Shown here: positions 37,992 through 52,400 of the stretch, piece by piece
Numbering within the stretch: position 1 is the first letter of the stretch
How the letters are laid out: every line of letters starts with the position of its first letter
NCBI GenBank assembly: GCA_023079485.1
Contig: CM041090.1
Span: 434,001 to 498,000 of the forward strand
DNA from: Archilochus colubris
Taxonomy: Eukaryota; Chordata; Aves; Apodiformes; Trochilidae
DNA: 64,000 nt
Reading direction: 5' to 3'
Translations under genes and position numbers: made by a program
Notes under the pieces: generated by a model
Databases searched by the model: none
The model's input: the letters and a program-made list of their open reading frames with translations, nothing else
What the model was told of the DNA's origin: nothing

Positions 37992-38404
37992 CACAGATCC
38001 TATGAGGAGAGGCTGAGGGAGCTGGGGCTGTTCAGTCTGGAGAAGAGGAGGCTCAGGGGAGACCTCATCACTCTCTACAACTCCCTGAAAGGAGGTTGGA
38101 GCCAGGGGGGGGTTGGGCTCTTTTCCCAGGCAACTCTCAGTAAGACAAGAGGGCAGGGTCTCAAGTTGTGCCAGGGGAAGTTCAGATTGGATATTAGAAA
38201 GAATTTTTTCACGGAAAGGGTGATCAGACATTGGAACGTGCTGCCTGGGGAGGTGGTGGACTCTTCGTCCCTGGAGACATTTAAAAAGCGACTCGATATG
38301 GCACTCAGTGCCATGGTCTAGTGACTGTGGCGGTAGTTGATCAAGGGTTGGACTCGATGATCTCTGAGGTCCCTTCCAACCCAGCCTATTCTATGATTCT
38401 ATGA
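37992..38404 (+). mobile_element. CR1 LINE 3' fragment
   Basis: Starts CACAGATCCTATGAGGAGAG and ends ATTCTATGATTCTATGA. The 3' variant TAGTGACTGTGGCGGTAGTT is shared with the copy at 49,016-49,965, marking a common subfamily. Confidence 0.96.
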
Positions 38405-38877
38405 AAATGTCTTTTACAGCCCCGGCCACAGCGGCAGCTCTCAAAAATGGGAGGGGGGGGATGTAAGTCCAGCTCCCCTTGCAGGATCCATTAACCCCAG
38501 ATCACAAGGATCCTCATGCCCTCTACAACCCAAGTCCTCTACTGACAGTCTTCTGTGTGAAGCTTCAGAGTCAGTTAGCAATGCACTGGTCATAGCAGGA
38601 TTATTGATAACACCAGTGGCTGTAACAGCCTCATGAAAAAGCATTTTGCTGGTGGCGGCCGCGGCCCTATGCGGTAGGGAGAGGAGGCTTGGCCATGGCT
38701 CCTGCACCTTCTGTGGCAAATGACATGAGATCTTTTTTCAGTCTTTTCCTTGTTGCCAGCATTCTCGAACTGCTCTGTTGCTTCTCTAGCAACACGTGAA
38801 TCAGATAGCATTGGCGAGCTAGCTGGGCAAGTATATAATATGCTCATAGCAGTTATTAGCATTCTCCATGTTATTAA
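38405..38877. other. Unidentified sequence between CR1 copies
   Basis: Moderately GC-rich with short minus-strand open frames (38,441-38,862) and no recognised motif. Possibly more of the provirus 5' region. Confidence 0.3.
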
Positions 38878-39007
38878 ATCATAGAATCACAGAATTGGCT
38901 GGGTTGGAAGGGACCTCAGAGATCATCAAGTCCAACCCTTGATCCACTCCCCCCGTGGTTCCCAGCCCATGGCACTCAGTGCCACATCCAGGCTCTTTTG
39001 AAATATC
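38878..39007 (-). mobile_element. Short CR1 LINE 3' end
   Basis: Reverse complement of a CR1 tail (ATCATAGAATCACAGAATTG) and 3' UTR (GGTTGGAAGGGACCTCAGAG), truncated after about 130 bp at CCAGGCTCTTTTGAA. Confidence 0.93.
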
Positions 39008-39162
39008 AGGGCAATTGTTAAATGACAGAAATACACCATTACTAGTTTGATAGTTTCACAAAACTAGAATCCTCCTTTCAACATCTTGGATTTAATTCAT
39101 AGGGTAGATGTACAAAATACTTTTAAAAGGCAAGTCAAGCAATTCAAATTCATCTCTGAATC

Positions 39163-40120
39163 AGAATCATAGAATCACAGAACTGGCTGGGTTGGAAGGG
39201 ACCTCAGAGATCATCGAGTCCAGCCCTTGATCCACTCCCGCTGCAGTTCCCAGCCCATGGCACTGAGTGCCACATCCAGGCTCTTTGGAAATAGCTCCAG
39301 ACACGGAGAATCCACCACCTGCCTGGGCAGCCCATTCCAATGGCTGATCACCCTCTCCAGAAAGAAATTCTTTCTCATCTCCAGCCTAAACCACCCCTGG
39401 CACAACTTGAGACCCTTCCCTCTTGTCTTGCTGAGAGTTGCCTGGGAAAAGAGCCCAACCCCAACCTGGCTCCAACCTCCTTTCAGGGAGTTGGAGAGAG
39501 TGATGAGGTCTCCCCTGAGCCTCCTCTTCTCCAGCCTCAACACCCCCAGCTCCCTCAGCCCTTCCTCACAGGAATTCTGCTGGATCCCTTCACAGCCTCC
39601 TTGCTCTTCTCTGGACCTGTTCCAGCACCTCAATCTCCTTCCTGAGCTGAGGGGCCCAGAACTGGACACAGGACTCAAGCTGTGGCCTCCCCAGAGCTGA
39701 GCACAGGGGCAGAATCCCTTCCCTGGACCTGCTGGCCACGCTCTTCCTGATCCAGCCCAGGATGCCATTGGCCTTCTTGGCCACCTGGGCACACTGCTGG
39801 CTCATGTTCAGCTTCCTGTCACCCCAAACTCCCAGGTCCCTTTCTGCCACTCTGTGCCCAGCCTGGAGCTCCCCATGGGGTTGTTGTGGCCAAAGTGCAG
39901 GACCCGGCACTTGGCCGTGTTGAACCTCATCCCGTTGGAATCAGCCCAACTCTCCAGTCTGTCCAGGTCCCTCTGCAGAGCCCTCCTGCCTTCCAGCTGA
40001 TCCACACTCCCCCCCCAGCTTAGTGTCATCTGTGAATTTGCTGATGATGGACTCAACCCCCTCATCTAAATCATCAATGAAGATATTAAACAGAACTGGG
40101 CCCAACACTGATCCCTGGGA
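39163..40120 (-). mobile_element. CR1 LINE, 3' third of ORF2 plus tail, abutting COX16
   Basis: Minus orientation, about 960 bp. From right to left it encodes broken ORF2 sequence: the [37 protein letters not shown] and [18 protein letters not shown] stretches. It then enters the 3' UTR and the AGAATCATAGAATC tail. A frameshift lies just after the reverse-transcriptase core region. It is about 190 bp beyond the COX16 stop codon, in the same orientation as COX16, so it may lie in the COX16 3' UTR or just past the gene. Confidence 0.96.
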
Positions 40121-40313
40121 ATATATAGTACAGTATCTTTTGGACTGACCTCACAGTTACTTATATATACACTGGCATGAATTGCTCAAGAGCAACGCCC
40201 ACTTCTCATGTCAGCTCCTGACACTGGATGAAAAAATAACACAGTTCAGCCTGAGAATTAATTTTTTTTTCTTTTTTGTTTTTTTTCAAAAGCACCAAGG
40301 TAGGTTTGCTCAA

Positions 40314-40430
40314 TCACTCTGTCTTGAGACCAAGAGCCTCCCGCCGTTGCTTCTGAACAGTCCTGGAATCTTCCCACAGACTGGGTCCTCTGATGTTCTC
40401 CCAGTTGTCCAAGTCAGATATTTTCAGCTT
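40314..40430 (-). CDS. COX16: COX16 exon 4 with stop
   Basis: Acceptor TTTATCTGCAG|AAGCTG. 38 codons plus TGA at 40,316-40,314. Encodes [20 protein letters not shown] and a basic C-terminal tail ending GLKTE. No AATAAA was found between the stop and the neighbouring CR1. An ATTAAA lies beyond it, at about 39,089-39,094. Confidence 0.96.
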   Translation of the reverse strand, partial: KLKISDLDNWENIRGPSLWEDSRTVQKQRREALGLKTE

Positions 40431-43400
40431 CTGCAGATAAACAGTAAAAATAAGTGTCACTTTGACATCTCGTGTTTTAAAGTACATATTACTCTAAAAT
40501 GTTTTCCTTTTGCACAAGAAACTACCCTGCAAGAGAAATTCAACAAAAAAAAAATTGGGAGATATCCATACAGCTACACTAATGACCAGGGTTGGCATTA
40601 GAGCATTGGTAAGTATGTAACACATATGACAAAAAGTACTTAGGGTCTGAACACAACTGAAGATATCTTATATTTGTTGCTTCTTTCTTCTCTCACCTTG
40701 TTTTCCAGATCTGTTCTTCTACTGCAAATCTGCCAAGTACTGGTACTTGGTACTGAAATAGCAAGGGTGATAAGCATTGGTAGAGCTCCAACAGAAGATC
40801 AGTAATTAGTGACCAGAAGTGTCCTGTCGGCACAGGCACAAATCATAGGGGAAAAGAGGAATTATCTAGCACAAAGAGAGACTCTAACAGTGCAATCCCT
40901 TCTATCCATGTGGTTTTAACCTGAGAGAAGTTAAACCCTCTGCTGCTTCGTTTCTCACAGCACCCAAGCATCACAGATACATCTCTCACTAAGTCATACA
41001 TGGGACGTCCTAACTGGCAGAACTCAAATACTAACTAGATTTTAATTACCTCCTTGTCTATTCATGTCATATCTATTTAGAAGTGTCAACAATTTCAGCA
41101 TTTATCTAGCCCCACTGATACAGGAAAAAAAAGAACATGCACCCTTCTTGACCTCACTTATCAAGTGTTGCAGCTGAAGAAGAAAACCAGATCCTGCATA
41201 TTCATGGACCAGTGAAAAAATAAGGAAAAAAAAATGCACATCCTTTTGTTTTGTTGAATTGATCTGCCCCTCTCTAACAGTCAAACACTACTTTGAAAGA
41301 ATTTTGGCCTGGGAACTCTCTGCAGTTTAGATTAAGAAAAATATAAGACTGCTTCTGTCATTTCTGTCTGTCAGGAAGAAGCCTCATTACCCAAGTAGGT
41401 TGGTAAAATATTATTATACCAGTTGTATTTTATTATCTTTGATTTACCCATAAATATAATGCAATTACAGCTATTGAAATATTATCCTTCAACTATTAAC
41501 TCATCTTCAGAAGAGAAAGCAAGGCATATCTGAATACAGATCAGTTGGCTGAAGTTAGATAGCAAGTTAAACAGAGAAATGTGGTTCTTTTTATGGTTTG
41601 TAGTTCTTTCACATTAAAAAAAAAAAAATCAGAGCAGTTTTACAGTATATTCTATGGAAGATGAGAGAGGCAATAATCCCACAGGCAATCAGAACTCAGT
41701 GGACTTCTATGTCTTGAGTTTCCACTGGAGCTTTTCATACATACTCTGGAATAAAATCTAGTTATTCCCAACACCATAAAATGCTGTTCTGTGTAGAAAG
41801 GGGATGCCTCTAAACTGTTTGCAATAATTCTAAAATATTATGAAAATACATTTTTTATAAGAGTGATATTTTTCTCCACAGCATTTTCTGAAACACTGGA
41901 AAAGGAAGAGAAGTTGTTTGAAAAATACACATAAGTTTCACAGCCAAGAAATAACAGAAAGCACATCAAGCACGTTGTTCTGTAACTTGGCCTAAAGATC
42001 ATAAAAAACTCATGCAGTAGAAGTGCTGGTGTGTACTTACACACATTCCATCCAACATGAACTCCACATTTATAGACTAGGTTAACCACAGAAATAGTGG
42101 AATGTATTTGTACCAGCATACGTGGCACTTGGACATCAGAGTAAAGCTGTGTTCAGAAAGAAGCACTGCATGTTCAAAAAGCTTTCTGTACATAAAACCT
42201 TGCTTTTATTTGACATCAGTGAGCCAAAGGCAGATGGCTGATCTAATTTTAGTAAGGGACAGACACCACCCACCAGTGGCCAGGGTAATCAAGGGTAGCC
42301 AAGGTTATAAGCCCCAAGCTAAAAACTTATTTTACCTCATATTCAGATTCCAGTGTTACAGAGTTCTGTTTTAACTTTTCTTTCAAAGCTGGATCCACCT
42401 GCAAGACAAATAAAAACACAGAAAAAAAGTTTGAATTTAAGACTTTTTTTCTAAGAAATCTTCATCTCAAATAATCTAAACTGGTACGTGCAAAATCTCC
42501 TCCTCTCCTCTAAATGAGTTTATGTGCTGCTTATTATGATATCAGGATGATGAACAGAGTACAAGAACTGGGCTGAAAAGAGAGGTCAGCAGCCAAAATT
42601 CTGAATCAAAAAGGCAGCACATTTTTACCAGCCCTGCACTTGCACTACCTTAAATCTTGTAACTAGTTTGACACAGCCAAACTAAACAAAGCTTTAAACA
42701 AATAAAACAAGAAAGACTAAGAAAGAGAAAACAGTGATCACATTATGTATTTTACCCCTGAATGTTGTGTTCAGTGAATAAGTATACAATATATTTCAGT
42801 TTTTAAAATCTAAGCAAGAGTCAAACTTCCAGTTTTTGATAAAATTGCAGCTCTTCCCTAGTTCTGATTCTGTACCAGCCATGCTGGTGATCCCTGCCAC
42901 CTTTCAGAGAAGCTTGTTCAAGGAAAAAAAATTTAAGAACAGAAATGTCAGTGAACCACAGCAGATGCATTCCATGTTTTAACTTCTTCTGAGCCTAGAG
43001 GAAATTATGTTCATCTTCCCCTTTGCTAAGCAGTATCTGCCTCCCACAGGCCTAAGAGCAGAGCAAAGGGAAAGATGATAAATGAGCATTCTTCATTCTT
43101 AGAGAAATCATTTCATGTTCTCAGACATCAGCCACTAAGCACTATTCAGACAGTCTTCTGGCTAATGAATTAAAATATCAAATAAATCTACCATGAGGAA
43201 ACAATCTCATTTTTAGACCTTAAATACAACTAGTGTTAAACAAACCAGATATGTAAGGACACTGGTAATGTGTTTACCTCTATATTCCAGGTACACTAAT
43301 CCAACTATGACTGGGAAAAAAAGTTCTTATTTGCTTCTTCTGGATCTGAATGAAAAGGGCATGGTTACCCTTGTCACAACCAACCTCAAATGTCTATAAG

Positions 43401-46400
43401 CAGCCTAGAAAAGAATACAGGGCTAACACAAATTATAGACCTTGACTTGTCAATGAGAAGATCCACTTTCAGATTCAGCCCTGACAAACTCCTGGTCCTC
43501 AAAGGTACTTAAAATACACACCTATCATCTGTATTGATGGGAATTTCACTAGAAAATGCTGTTCTTTTGGTTACAGCCACTGTCTGCTAGTTAATATGCA
43601 GCCCATGAGACCTCAGTTCCTAAGGATGCTCAGACAGGGAAATCCAGCCCCACTTTTGCATGCTCTCACATGCTATTCCTCTATAGGAAAGCTATTCCTC
43701 TTCCAAATCACCTTTATTTAAAATTACTAGACTTTGCAACACATTTGTACATCATGCACTATTTCCTTTTGGAAGATACTTTGCCACTGTATTTAATAAA
43801 TAACATGTTTAGCTACTAAAGACTCGTTCTTGTGGGTACATTAGAGAAAGCTGTGATGACAGAGCTGCTGTAATTAAATTTAAAACATGAGTAGCAGAGA
43901 TATTGTTTTCTTAGTATATCAGATGTACTTTCAAGAGCTAAATATGCAACATTAACAAAACAATACTACTAGATTCAGTAGGAATTACCACTGAAAAAGA
44001 TTTAATGCCTGCATTTTAGATACTGGTGAAACAAGTAATCTCTGTGCAGTATCCAGAAAGCTTGTATTCCTACATTCTCTCTGTAACCAATGAAGGGATT
44101 CTTCTAGAAATACCTAAATTGGTCTCCTGCTCAGAACTGAGGCTTTTTAGGCTTCATGAACAGCACTCACAGTATTTGAGAAGTGCAGAAGTGAAAGGAC
44201 TGTTAGGGAGAACTTGTGAATTTCCTGAGCCCAAAGCTGCCCCTCTAGTGACAAAGGGACAGCACACGATTTCAGGTATCTTCCACCCTCCTTGAGGCAA
44301 GACAAGATGTTGTGGCAGCTGTAATTATCACTCACTAAGGTTCTAAAGGCAGTATTTATGCCTCATCAAAAGAACACAGTAAAGCACCCCCTTGACACAA
44401 CACACAGGAGGCTCAGTGCTGACTCCAAGGAACATAGATCACCTTTTGAATCCTAAGTGAACCTCTAAGTGCTCTCTGCAGTGACAGATAGTTGAAGAGA
44501 GGCAGATTATGTATTTGCCTCTCTCATTAGTGTTGTACTCCTGATAAGAGTTTGGGCTCTGCCTTTTCAGACTGCAGCACAGCTGTAGTTTGCAACAGAA
44601 CCAAGGGACTGGAGTCTTGCTAGCCTCAAACACAAAGGGAAGGGAAGGTTCACTTAGACAGAATTCACACTTAAAACAGAAGCATTCCTGAGCAAAAGGT
44701 TTTCTACACTTTCTTCATAAGAACTGGAGTGATTTACAAGTCAAGAAGTTCAGAAAGTCCCCATGTGGGGACTAGGACTCCAGTCCTTCAATTCAAGCTC
44801 CAATCTGCTGACACCATGGCTATTGGCTTCATAATACGAGTCTGGAAATCTAGGTGTGCCTCAGGGAGGTGTGGTAGTGAGGAGAAAACCAGCTGGATAT
44901 TAAGTTATGTTATGGCTAAAAGCTGCCTGAAGCTAAATTACACACTTGTAATCACTTCAATTGCAAGGCAAAAATACTAGTAATTAATAGGGCAATGTGA
45001 CAGGATTTAAAGCCACCAAGAGAATTCTTGGTAGCATATAAAATGTAAAAAGTTGGAATCTATCAACATTTGATGTACTAAAATTAGTTCCACTTGTAAT
45101 GGCATCAAAATGAGTTTCTCCAGGTAATAACCTCTTCATCTGAAGCTAATCTTGACAACAGAAACACCATCAAGAATTATGAAATGGAAAAAAAGGCTTC
45201 TGCTTAAAACAAGGAACTCTTTATACTTTATTCTATATTCATACTATATTCTATACTCATAGAGAAGCTCAATAATCTGAGGTAATGCTGCCAGATAACT
45301 AGGTTTGTCCAGACATAGCCCTTTTTTCCACCCAGGAATGGTGCAACTGGGCAGCCAAGTCAAGAGGTAGCTCTAACGTGGCTTCTTGATCTTTGGAATT
45401 CCTGGACAATGTATATCCACTGGGACTTCTGTACATCTGAACAAGAGCTGCCTTGAGTGCTGAACAAACCTAGCATGCTCCCTTTCCTGAGTACTCCCAA
45501 GGCCAGATAGGGTCCAAATTCTGCACTTCATTTCCTGGACAAAACCAGGAAAGCCCTTACAGGGAGCACTCACTCTAAGGTAATCTGCTAAGTGCATAAG
45601 AACTAAACTTGCATAAGCATATGAGAAAGTTGGAACAATGCATAGGGCCACCAAGGTATTCACTGGTTCAAGACAGGTAAACAGCAAGGGGCACATGTTT
45701 CTTTCACAGAGCTTAAAGATGTAGCATGATGTGAAAGATACACACTTATCTCAGTCATCACAAAGCCAACCCCTGAAAACCATCTAACATTATATACTCT
45801 GGGGAAAGTACTGTTTGAAAACTGAACCTTTTAAACTATCAGTTTTCTCATCTAAATTGTGCACAATATCTTTGTCTTTCTAGATGTGCTACACTTCTTT
45901 CTTGGGATTCAGAACTGGCAGTTATTATCAACCAAAGGAACAGAATTCTTCTACTACTTACACTGATCCATTTCACAGGCCATGAAAGGATTCATCATCA
46001 ACTCAGCCCCTTGATGTTTACTTACACAACTCATTGTCTGAGAGCCTCAGCTGTAGCCTGGAGCTCAGTAGTGAAACACACATCCCCAATATCAATAGTT
46101 TGCTTGTCCTATCAATGTTTTAGAAGACAGCACATACACAAAATGAAATGTAAAGAAAGTCATTTCGCCTACCTTGCCATGTAGTTTGTGGACATCATAT
46201 CTTATTTGAGCAAATTCACGGAGTCCAAAAGATCCTCCAACAAGATACAGCTGAAAAACAAGAAAATCAAAACAGACATGTTAGGACTATTACAAAAAAA
46301 GAACAGCTTGCATAATGGCTCAGTTTATTTACCAAGGGACCCTACTATTCTTCCAACAGAAACAGGATCTGAAGAAAATCATAAACTGGAAGATATGAAT

Positions 46401-49400
46401 AGGAGAAGAGGGAGTGTATGTAAAGTCAGGGTCTCCTCCAGTCCCTGGTCTTCACAAATTCCCTCCTTCATACAGAGACAGACACTTCATAACTCACATT
46501 TTCTAGGGACTTCCTCTCATCTTTACTCCTCTCTTCCATTTCCATATGGCTTCTTGACATAACTGCACCAAAGAAGCCTTCAGGTCCTTGTCAAGGGATT
46601 TATCCTCATACTTTTCAGACTCTGTGGGGAACTAACAATGCCAAACTGATTTACTCTTATGTCTCTGTGTAAGAGATCGAACTAAGCTGCTGAACAGACC
46701 AGCTGACTGCAGCTGTGGTTCAGTGATATATTACCACACAGGCTAAGAAATCATACCCAGCACACCTGCACTTTTGTTATTGCCTCCTCAGTTGCTTGCA
46801 ATTCCCTCCACACCCATGAAGCTTATGAACAAGAATAATAAAGGGAGAAACGGGAGGAAAAAACCTTCATATCCACATAAGGAAAGTGTTAAGTTGTTCT
46901 TTTAATGACAGATGGATATCATAAAATTGCCAATGTATAAAAGTACAGTATGTATTTTTGTATAATTTATATATTTTTTAATATATAATGTATAAAAATT
47001 ACAGCAGTAAAACTGGGCAGACTAACCAAAAGGTCAGGTACTGTTAATGAACACCATTAATGATTTGAAAATTAGCTTAGAAATCTAGCTACTTTTTGGA
47101 AGAATCAGGGCTGTTGCTCCTGCTCTGACCTGACAGAGTCTGTCTGCTGTTCTCTGTTAAAGCAGATGCACCAGAGGCCAAAAGGCTGCAGGTGTGGAGA
47201 TGCACACCTAAGGATGGTGGCAGCATGCAGAGAGAAGCTTTTAAGCACCTGAGTGGAAAAAACCAACCAAACAAATGCCAGCACCAGCTTTCATCATTTG
47301 AACTATGTCACGTACACTGAAACTAAGAGAAATCAAGCAGAAGGTTGTTTCATGAAGCAAGTCATGTGCTACCTGTTCTATCTCACCACATCCTACCCTG
47401 TGTCCAAGTGTCTCCACTTGGCTGTGTCCAAGTCAAAGCTGCTTTAAGAAACGACCAATGTCACACAATTATTACAATGTAATGCTGGAAGATTAATATT
47501 AAATAATTTCCATAAGCCCAGAATAAACATAAAAAAATGTTTTAAATTTTACTTGAACAATAATCTAAAGAACCAAACACAATCTCTAAGACTTCACTGC
47601 AAAAGCAGACCACCACTAGCTGTATTTGGCACTTATTTAATCAGCCAACAGCATGTCAATAGTTAGCTGACAACCCTGAGCTTGAATTGCATTGATCTTC
47701 ACAAGCTACAGCAGCAATGGACAGCTATCCGGTCAATTAGATTTTTGAAAATTGCGTTCAAAATACAAGAAAAGAAGATAAAAATTAATTTTTGCAGCTA
47801 TAATATAATAAAGGCTAGAAAAGAACTCAGTGGCTGACAATGCATTGAGTAGCAATACTAGTTTTGGTATAAGCATTTCCTTTCTTTTGTTTTTTGCAGT
47901 ATGAGAGATGTTCTTACTACCTTCATGTATGTTAACTTTTAAGTTAGTTTAGTTTTAGTTAAGTTACACTTAAAGGGAGGAAAGTTATAAGTAAACAATG
48001 AAGCATCAAGAGTCACCAGACAGAACAGACAGACGGGGGCTGAGACTCAAGTTAACCTTGTTGGCTCTGTATATTCTGTATGTCTCACATACATTTCTAG
48101 TTTCCCTATTTCACCCCCTGGTCTAGACCTAAAAGACACAGCAGGAGCTTTTCAAGATGCCATGTAAATAAAAGTTATGTTGGCAATACTCTAATGCAGC
48201 CAGGCTCAAGTTCCCTCTCCAGAGAACGGAAATGGGAAAAGTAATGCCACATATGATGAAAATTAAGATATGCTGGTTTTCATCCCAATTTTAGAATCAT
48301 ACAGATGCTAAACTGGCATCACAAAATTAAGGCATCAGCATCTGAAAAATATTCATGCTGGAAGATGCACATAGAGCTGCACTCTTTCATTGTGTGGGAA
48401 CTATTTGTTTCATATGCCTCAGAACATGGAACAAAAATCATTATTATGTAGTGAACATCATCTGCCAAGTTACCTGAAAGTATTCAGCAGATTGATGAAA
48501 TAACTTCTCACTGTTTCCCTTACCCCTGAAATTTACCTTAAGAAGGCAAAAATTACTAAATACAGTAGTCAGTCAACACTTAACACCAAAGCAAACAGCT
48601 TAAAATCATTGCAAGCACAACACCCAGTAAAGATCTCACACTGAATAATTCCTTTGTTGCAGCAAGCACACAAAAAAAAACCCCAACCCAAAAGAAAACA
48701 AAAAAACCAAACCAAAACCTAACCTAAAACGCTGTAACAAAATCATGCATGCATGGGAAACTTGTTTGTTGCAAAACAAAGTGAAAGATAGGATGTGACA
48801 TAAGAACACCATCTGTCACATACACTCAGCAACCTCAATAAATGTTTTATGTAAAAATATGACACAAAATTCTCTTTAATAACATTCTTTTTAAAATTGT
48901 ATTTGTTCATTCCTCCACTGGGCAGTATGTTATGCAACCAGTTATGGATGGCATCAGACTGATCCCTTGGAGCTGCAGCTTAGGATGGGAAATTTTTTGT
49001 CACCAACAAGAGCGAGATCATAGAATCATAGAATAGGCTGGGTTGGAAGGGACCTCAGAGATCATCGAGTCCAACCCTTGATCAACTACCGCCACAGTCA
49101 CTAGACCATGGCACTGAGTGCCACATCGAGTCGCTTTTTAAATGTCTCCAGGGACGAAGAGTCCACCACCTCCCCAGGCAGCCCGTTCCAATGTCTGATC
49201 ACCCTTTCCGTGAAAAAATTCTTTCTAATATCCAATCTGAACTTCCCCCGGCACAACTTGAGACCATGCCCTCTTGTCTTACTGAGAGTTGCCTGGGAAA
49301 AGAGCCCAACCCCCCCCTGGCTCCAACCTCCTTTCTTTCAGGGAGTTGTAGAGAGCAATGAGGTCTCCCCTGAGCCTCCTCTTCTTCAGGCTGAACACCC

Positions 49401-52400
49401 CCAGCTCCCTCAGCCTCTCCTCATAGGATCTGTGTTCGAGTCCCTTCACCAGCTTGGTTGCCCTCCTTTGGACCTGTTCGAGGACCTCAATCTCCTTCTT
49501 GAACTGAGGGGCCCAGAACTGGACACAGTACTCAAGGTGTGGCCTTACCAGGGCTGAGTATAGGGGCAGAATCACCTCCTTGGACCTGCTGGTGACGCTG
49601 TTTCTGATACATGCCAGGATGCCATTGGCCTTCTTGGCCACCTGGGCACACTGCTGGCTCATGTTCAGCTTCCTGTCAATCCAGACTCCCAGGTCCCTTT
49701 CTGCCTGGCTGCTCTCCAACCACTCTGTCCCCAGCCTGTAGTTCTGCATGGGGTTGTTGTGGCCAAAGTGTAGGACCCGGCACTTGGCCGTGTTCAACCT
49801 CATCCCATTGGGATCAGCCCATCTCTCCAGTCTGTCCAGGTCCCTCTGCAGAGCCCTCCTGCCTTCCAGCTGATCAACACTTCTCCCCAGCTTGGTGTCA
49901 TCAGCAAACTTGCTGATGATGGACTCAATCCCCTCATCCAAGTCATCAATGAAGATACTGAACAGATGTTCACCAAGGTCTCACAACAGCAGAAAAACTT
50001 GGGACTTACAGCAGACCTCTTTTAGTTTTCTGCACAATCTAATGCAGCCATCTCTATTCCTTGGGTTAAAAAAATAACAAGAAACTCTTTCTCTGGCAAC
50101 ACCAGCAATTTGCTGTATTACAGGCTTCCCTGTAGTTACAGAAAACCATACCTGCTACAGTACCACTTGTGGAAGCCAGATTACAAAACTGCATTTGTCA
50201 GAAATCCTTAAATTAACAAAAGTGCTGGCAACCCAGATTATGCAGTGGTGGAAAACATTATGATACATAGCACTGGAGAAAGGACATGCTAATTTTCTAA
50301 CCTCTTCTTCAAGGCTGCAAAATCCTCCAGCTTATTCATCAGAAGCTTGAAAAAAAAAAAAACAAACCAGTGACATGAAGGTTTTTATTTTAGTTTGAAG
50401 AAACCAATGGTAAATAGGGTTTTGGGGTTTGCTTTTTAAAGAGCTGTGGGATGTGCAGTGCACAACTAGTGCACAACTGGTGAAAGATCTGTCAGCCCAC
50501 AAGACTGAAGTCTCTTATTTGCTCCCTAAATAAAGCAGCAGGGTGAAGTGCCAACCCTAGAAAAGAGCCAAGAAAATAATCTGAGCCTGAGGCTCCCCCC
50601 TCTGCCAGCTCAAGCTCTCCAAGAGCTGAATTTCCATGGCCATTTAAACACCTGGCTGCAGCTGCTGAAGGAAAAACTGAGCAGTTTCTTCTCAAAAACT
50701 TACTAAATCGTCCCTTCACCCTCAACAGGGGCAGAGGAGGGTCTACAACTTTTCTTCTTGGCTGCAACAGATGGAAATCATTCCTAGTTCAAATCCTGTG
50801 AGGGAAAACAGAAACCAAAACTAAGCATCCCTTAGTAGCTACTTCATTCAAATGCAGGACAAGGTAAGAGAATCACTCAATGCATTCACAGATTGTAGAA
50901 TGACTGAGCTGTATTATATTAAAAAATGGATGAAATATGAAAGTAGATGACCACACGAATATCATACTGGCAACCTGGGACAGCAGCTGGTATAAACTGG
51001 AGAAAGTCATGACTGCTGAAACAGAATAGTGTCATTTTCACAGCATGTAGAACTCTGTGCAGAGTCTTGACCAAAGGTATCAGGTTAATTGGCTCAGTAT
51101 TGGCTCATCCACGAAGATGTTCAAAGCAATGATTTTAAACACTTCAAACATGAATGGCTACAGGGCACAGTACAACAAGAACCGTGCACATCCTTCCACT
51201 TCAACGTCTTGGGAAGAAAACAAAACTATTTTTATGAAAATGTCCATTTCATAACAGGTCTGAAAGCACAGAAAATGCATTTAATAGAAACTAATCTAAG
51301 AACAATGTAGAAAAGACAGAACCCCTTATGTTCCTCAGTGTGAGCATTAGCAAAAAAGGGCATTTCAGCCACAGAATTGTCATTTTGCATTACACACATT
51401 GTTTGGGCTGGTGAGATTACAAAGAAATTTACTTAGCAGCTGCAGCTGTTTGAAAACCAAGTCTGTTGTGGTGTTCAAGCTGCAGTCTCTTCACCTTATC
51501 TTTCTTTATAAGCTTCTAAATGCCATAATTTCTGGTCCTTATCAAAATTATCATTCCCATTACTCACAGCTTCAAATCTAGCAAAGGTACACTGCAATGA
51601 GAAACTGTTTGCACCTCACAGCAACCTGGTGTTCCTTCTGATATGATTAGCCCAGCCCAAAACAGCAATAAACCTGCATTAAAGATCATAAGAAGAAACC
51701 ACAATTAGACAAGTAATACCTCCCTATTGACAACACTGGTCAGGGGAAGACAAAATGGTCTATGAACTAAATACTGATCTGACATCTTTACTGACACCAT
51801 CCCTTGAAGAAGTTAGAGGCTTACAGCAGGACTAAGCACATGCAGTGAAAGAGTCAAGTCAGTCCCTATGCTTCTTTTCTGAGGCTCAACATAGAACCTC
51901 AGTTACCCCAAGTGCCAGAATAGTCCATTCTAACAGCACTAAACAATACAGAGGCACTCTTTACATTTTAAAATGAAATAGGGTGAAATCTGGAGTGCTA
52001 GAGAGTGCCTGTTTGCTCATCTACAATTTCTCTAGAAAACAATATTCAAAGACTAAGGATCAAAAGACAAGTTTAAGTTGTGGATTCAAACATGAGCTCA
52101 TAAATTGTAAGGCCTGAAGTGACTGGAATAATGGAAGTCAGCTAATTCAGACTGCACAAACCACAGGAGTATGTTTAGTGTGAACATGCTGACTTCCATT
52201 CTGGTATACCAGGGAATGGCTTTGTCAGGAACTGATGAACTCAGACACTATGGATTCACACTCCACTATGGATTCAGACACCCAGATGACCAGGAGATGC
52301 AAAGCAGAAGCACAGCAGAAGCTGAAGACACATCTCATCATAAGCTTAGAGACCCAATATTTAAAATATACACCACTGAAGCATCAAAGTGACACTCTGT

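Noticed and set aside
39227..39700. 157-codon plus-strand ORF
   Set aside because: It is the antisense strand of a CR1 LINE.
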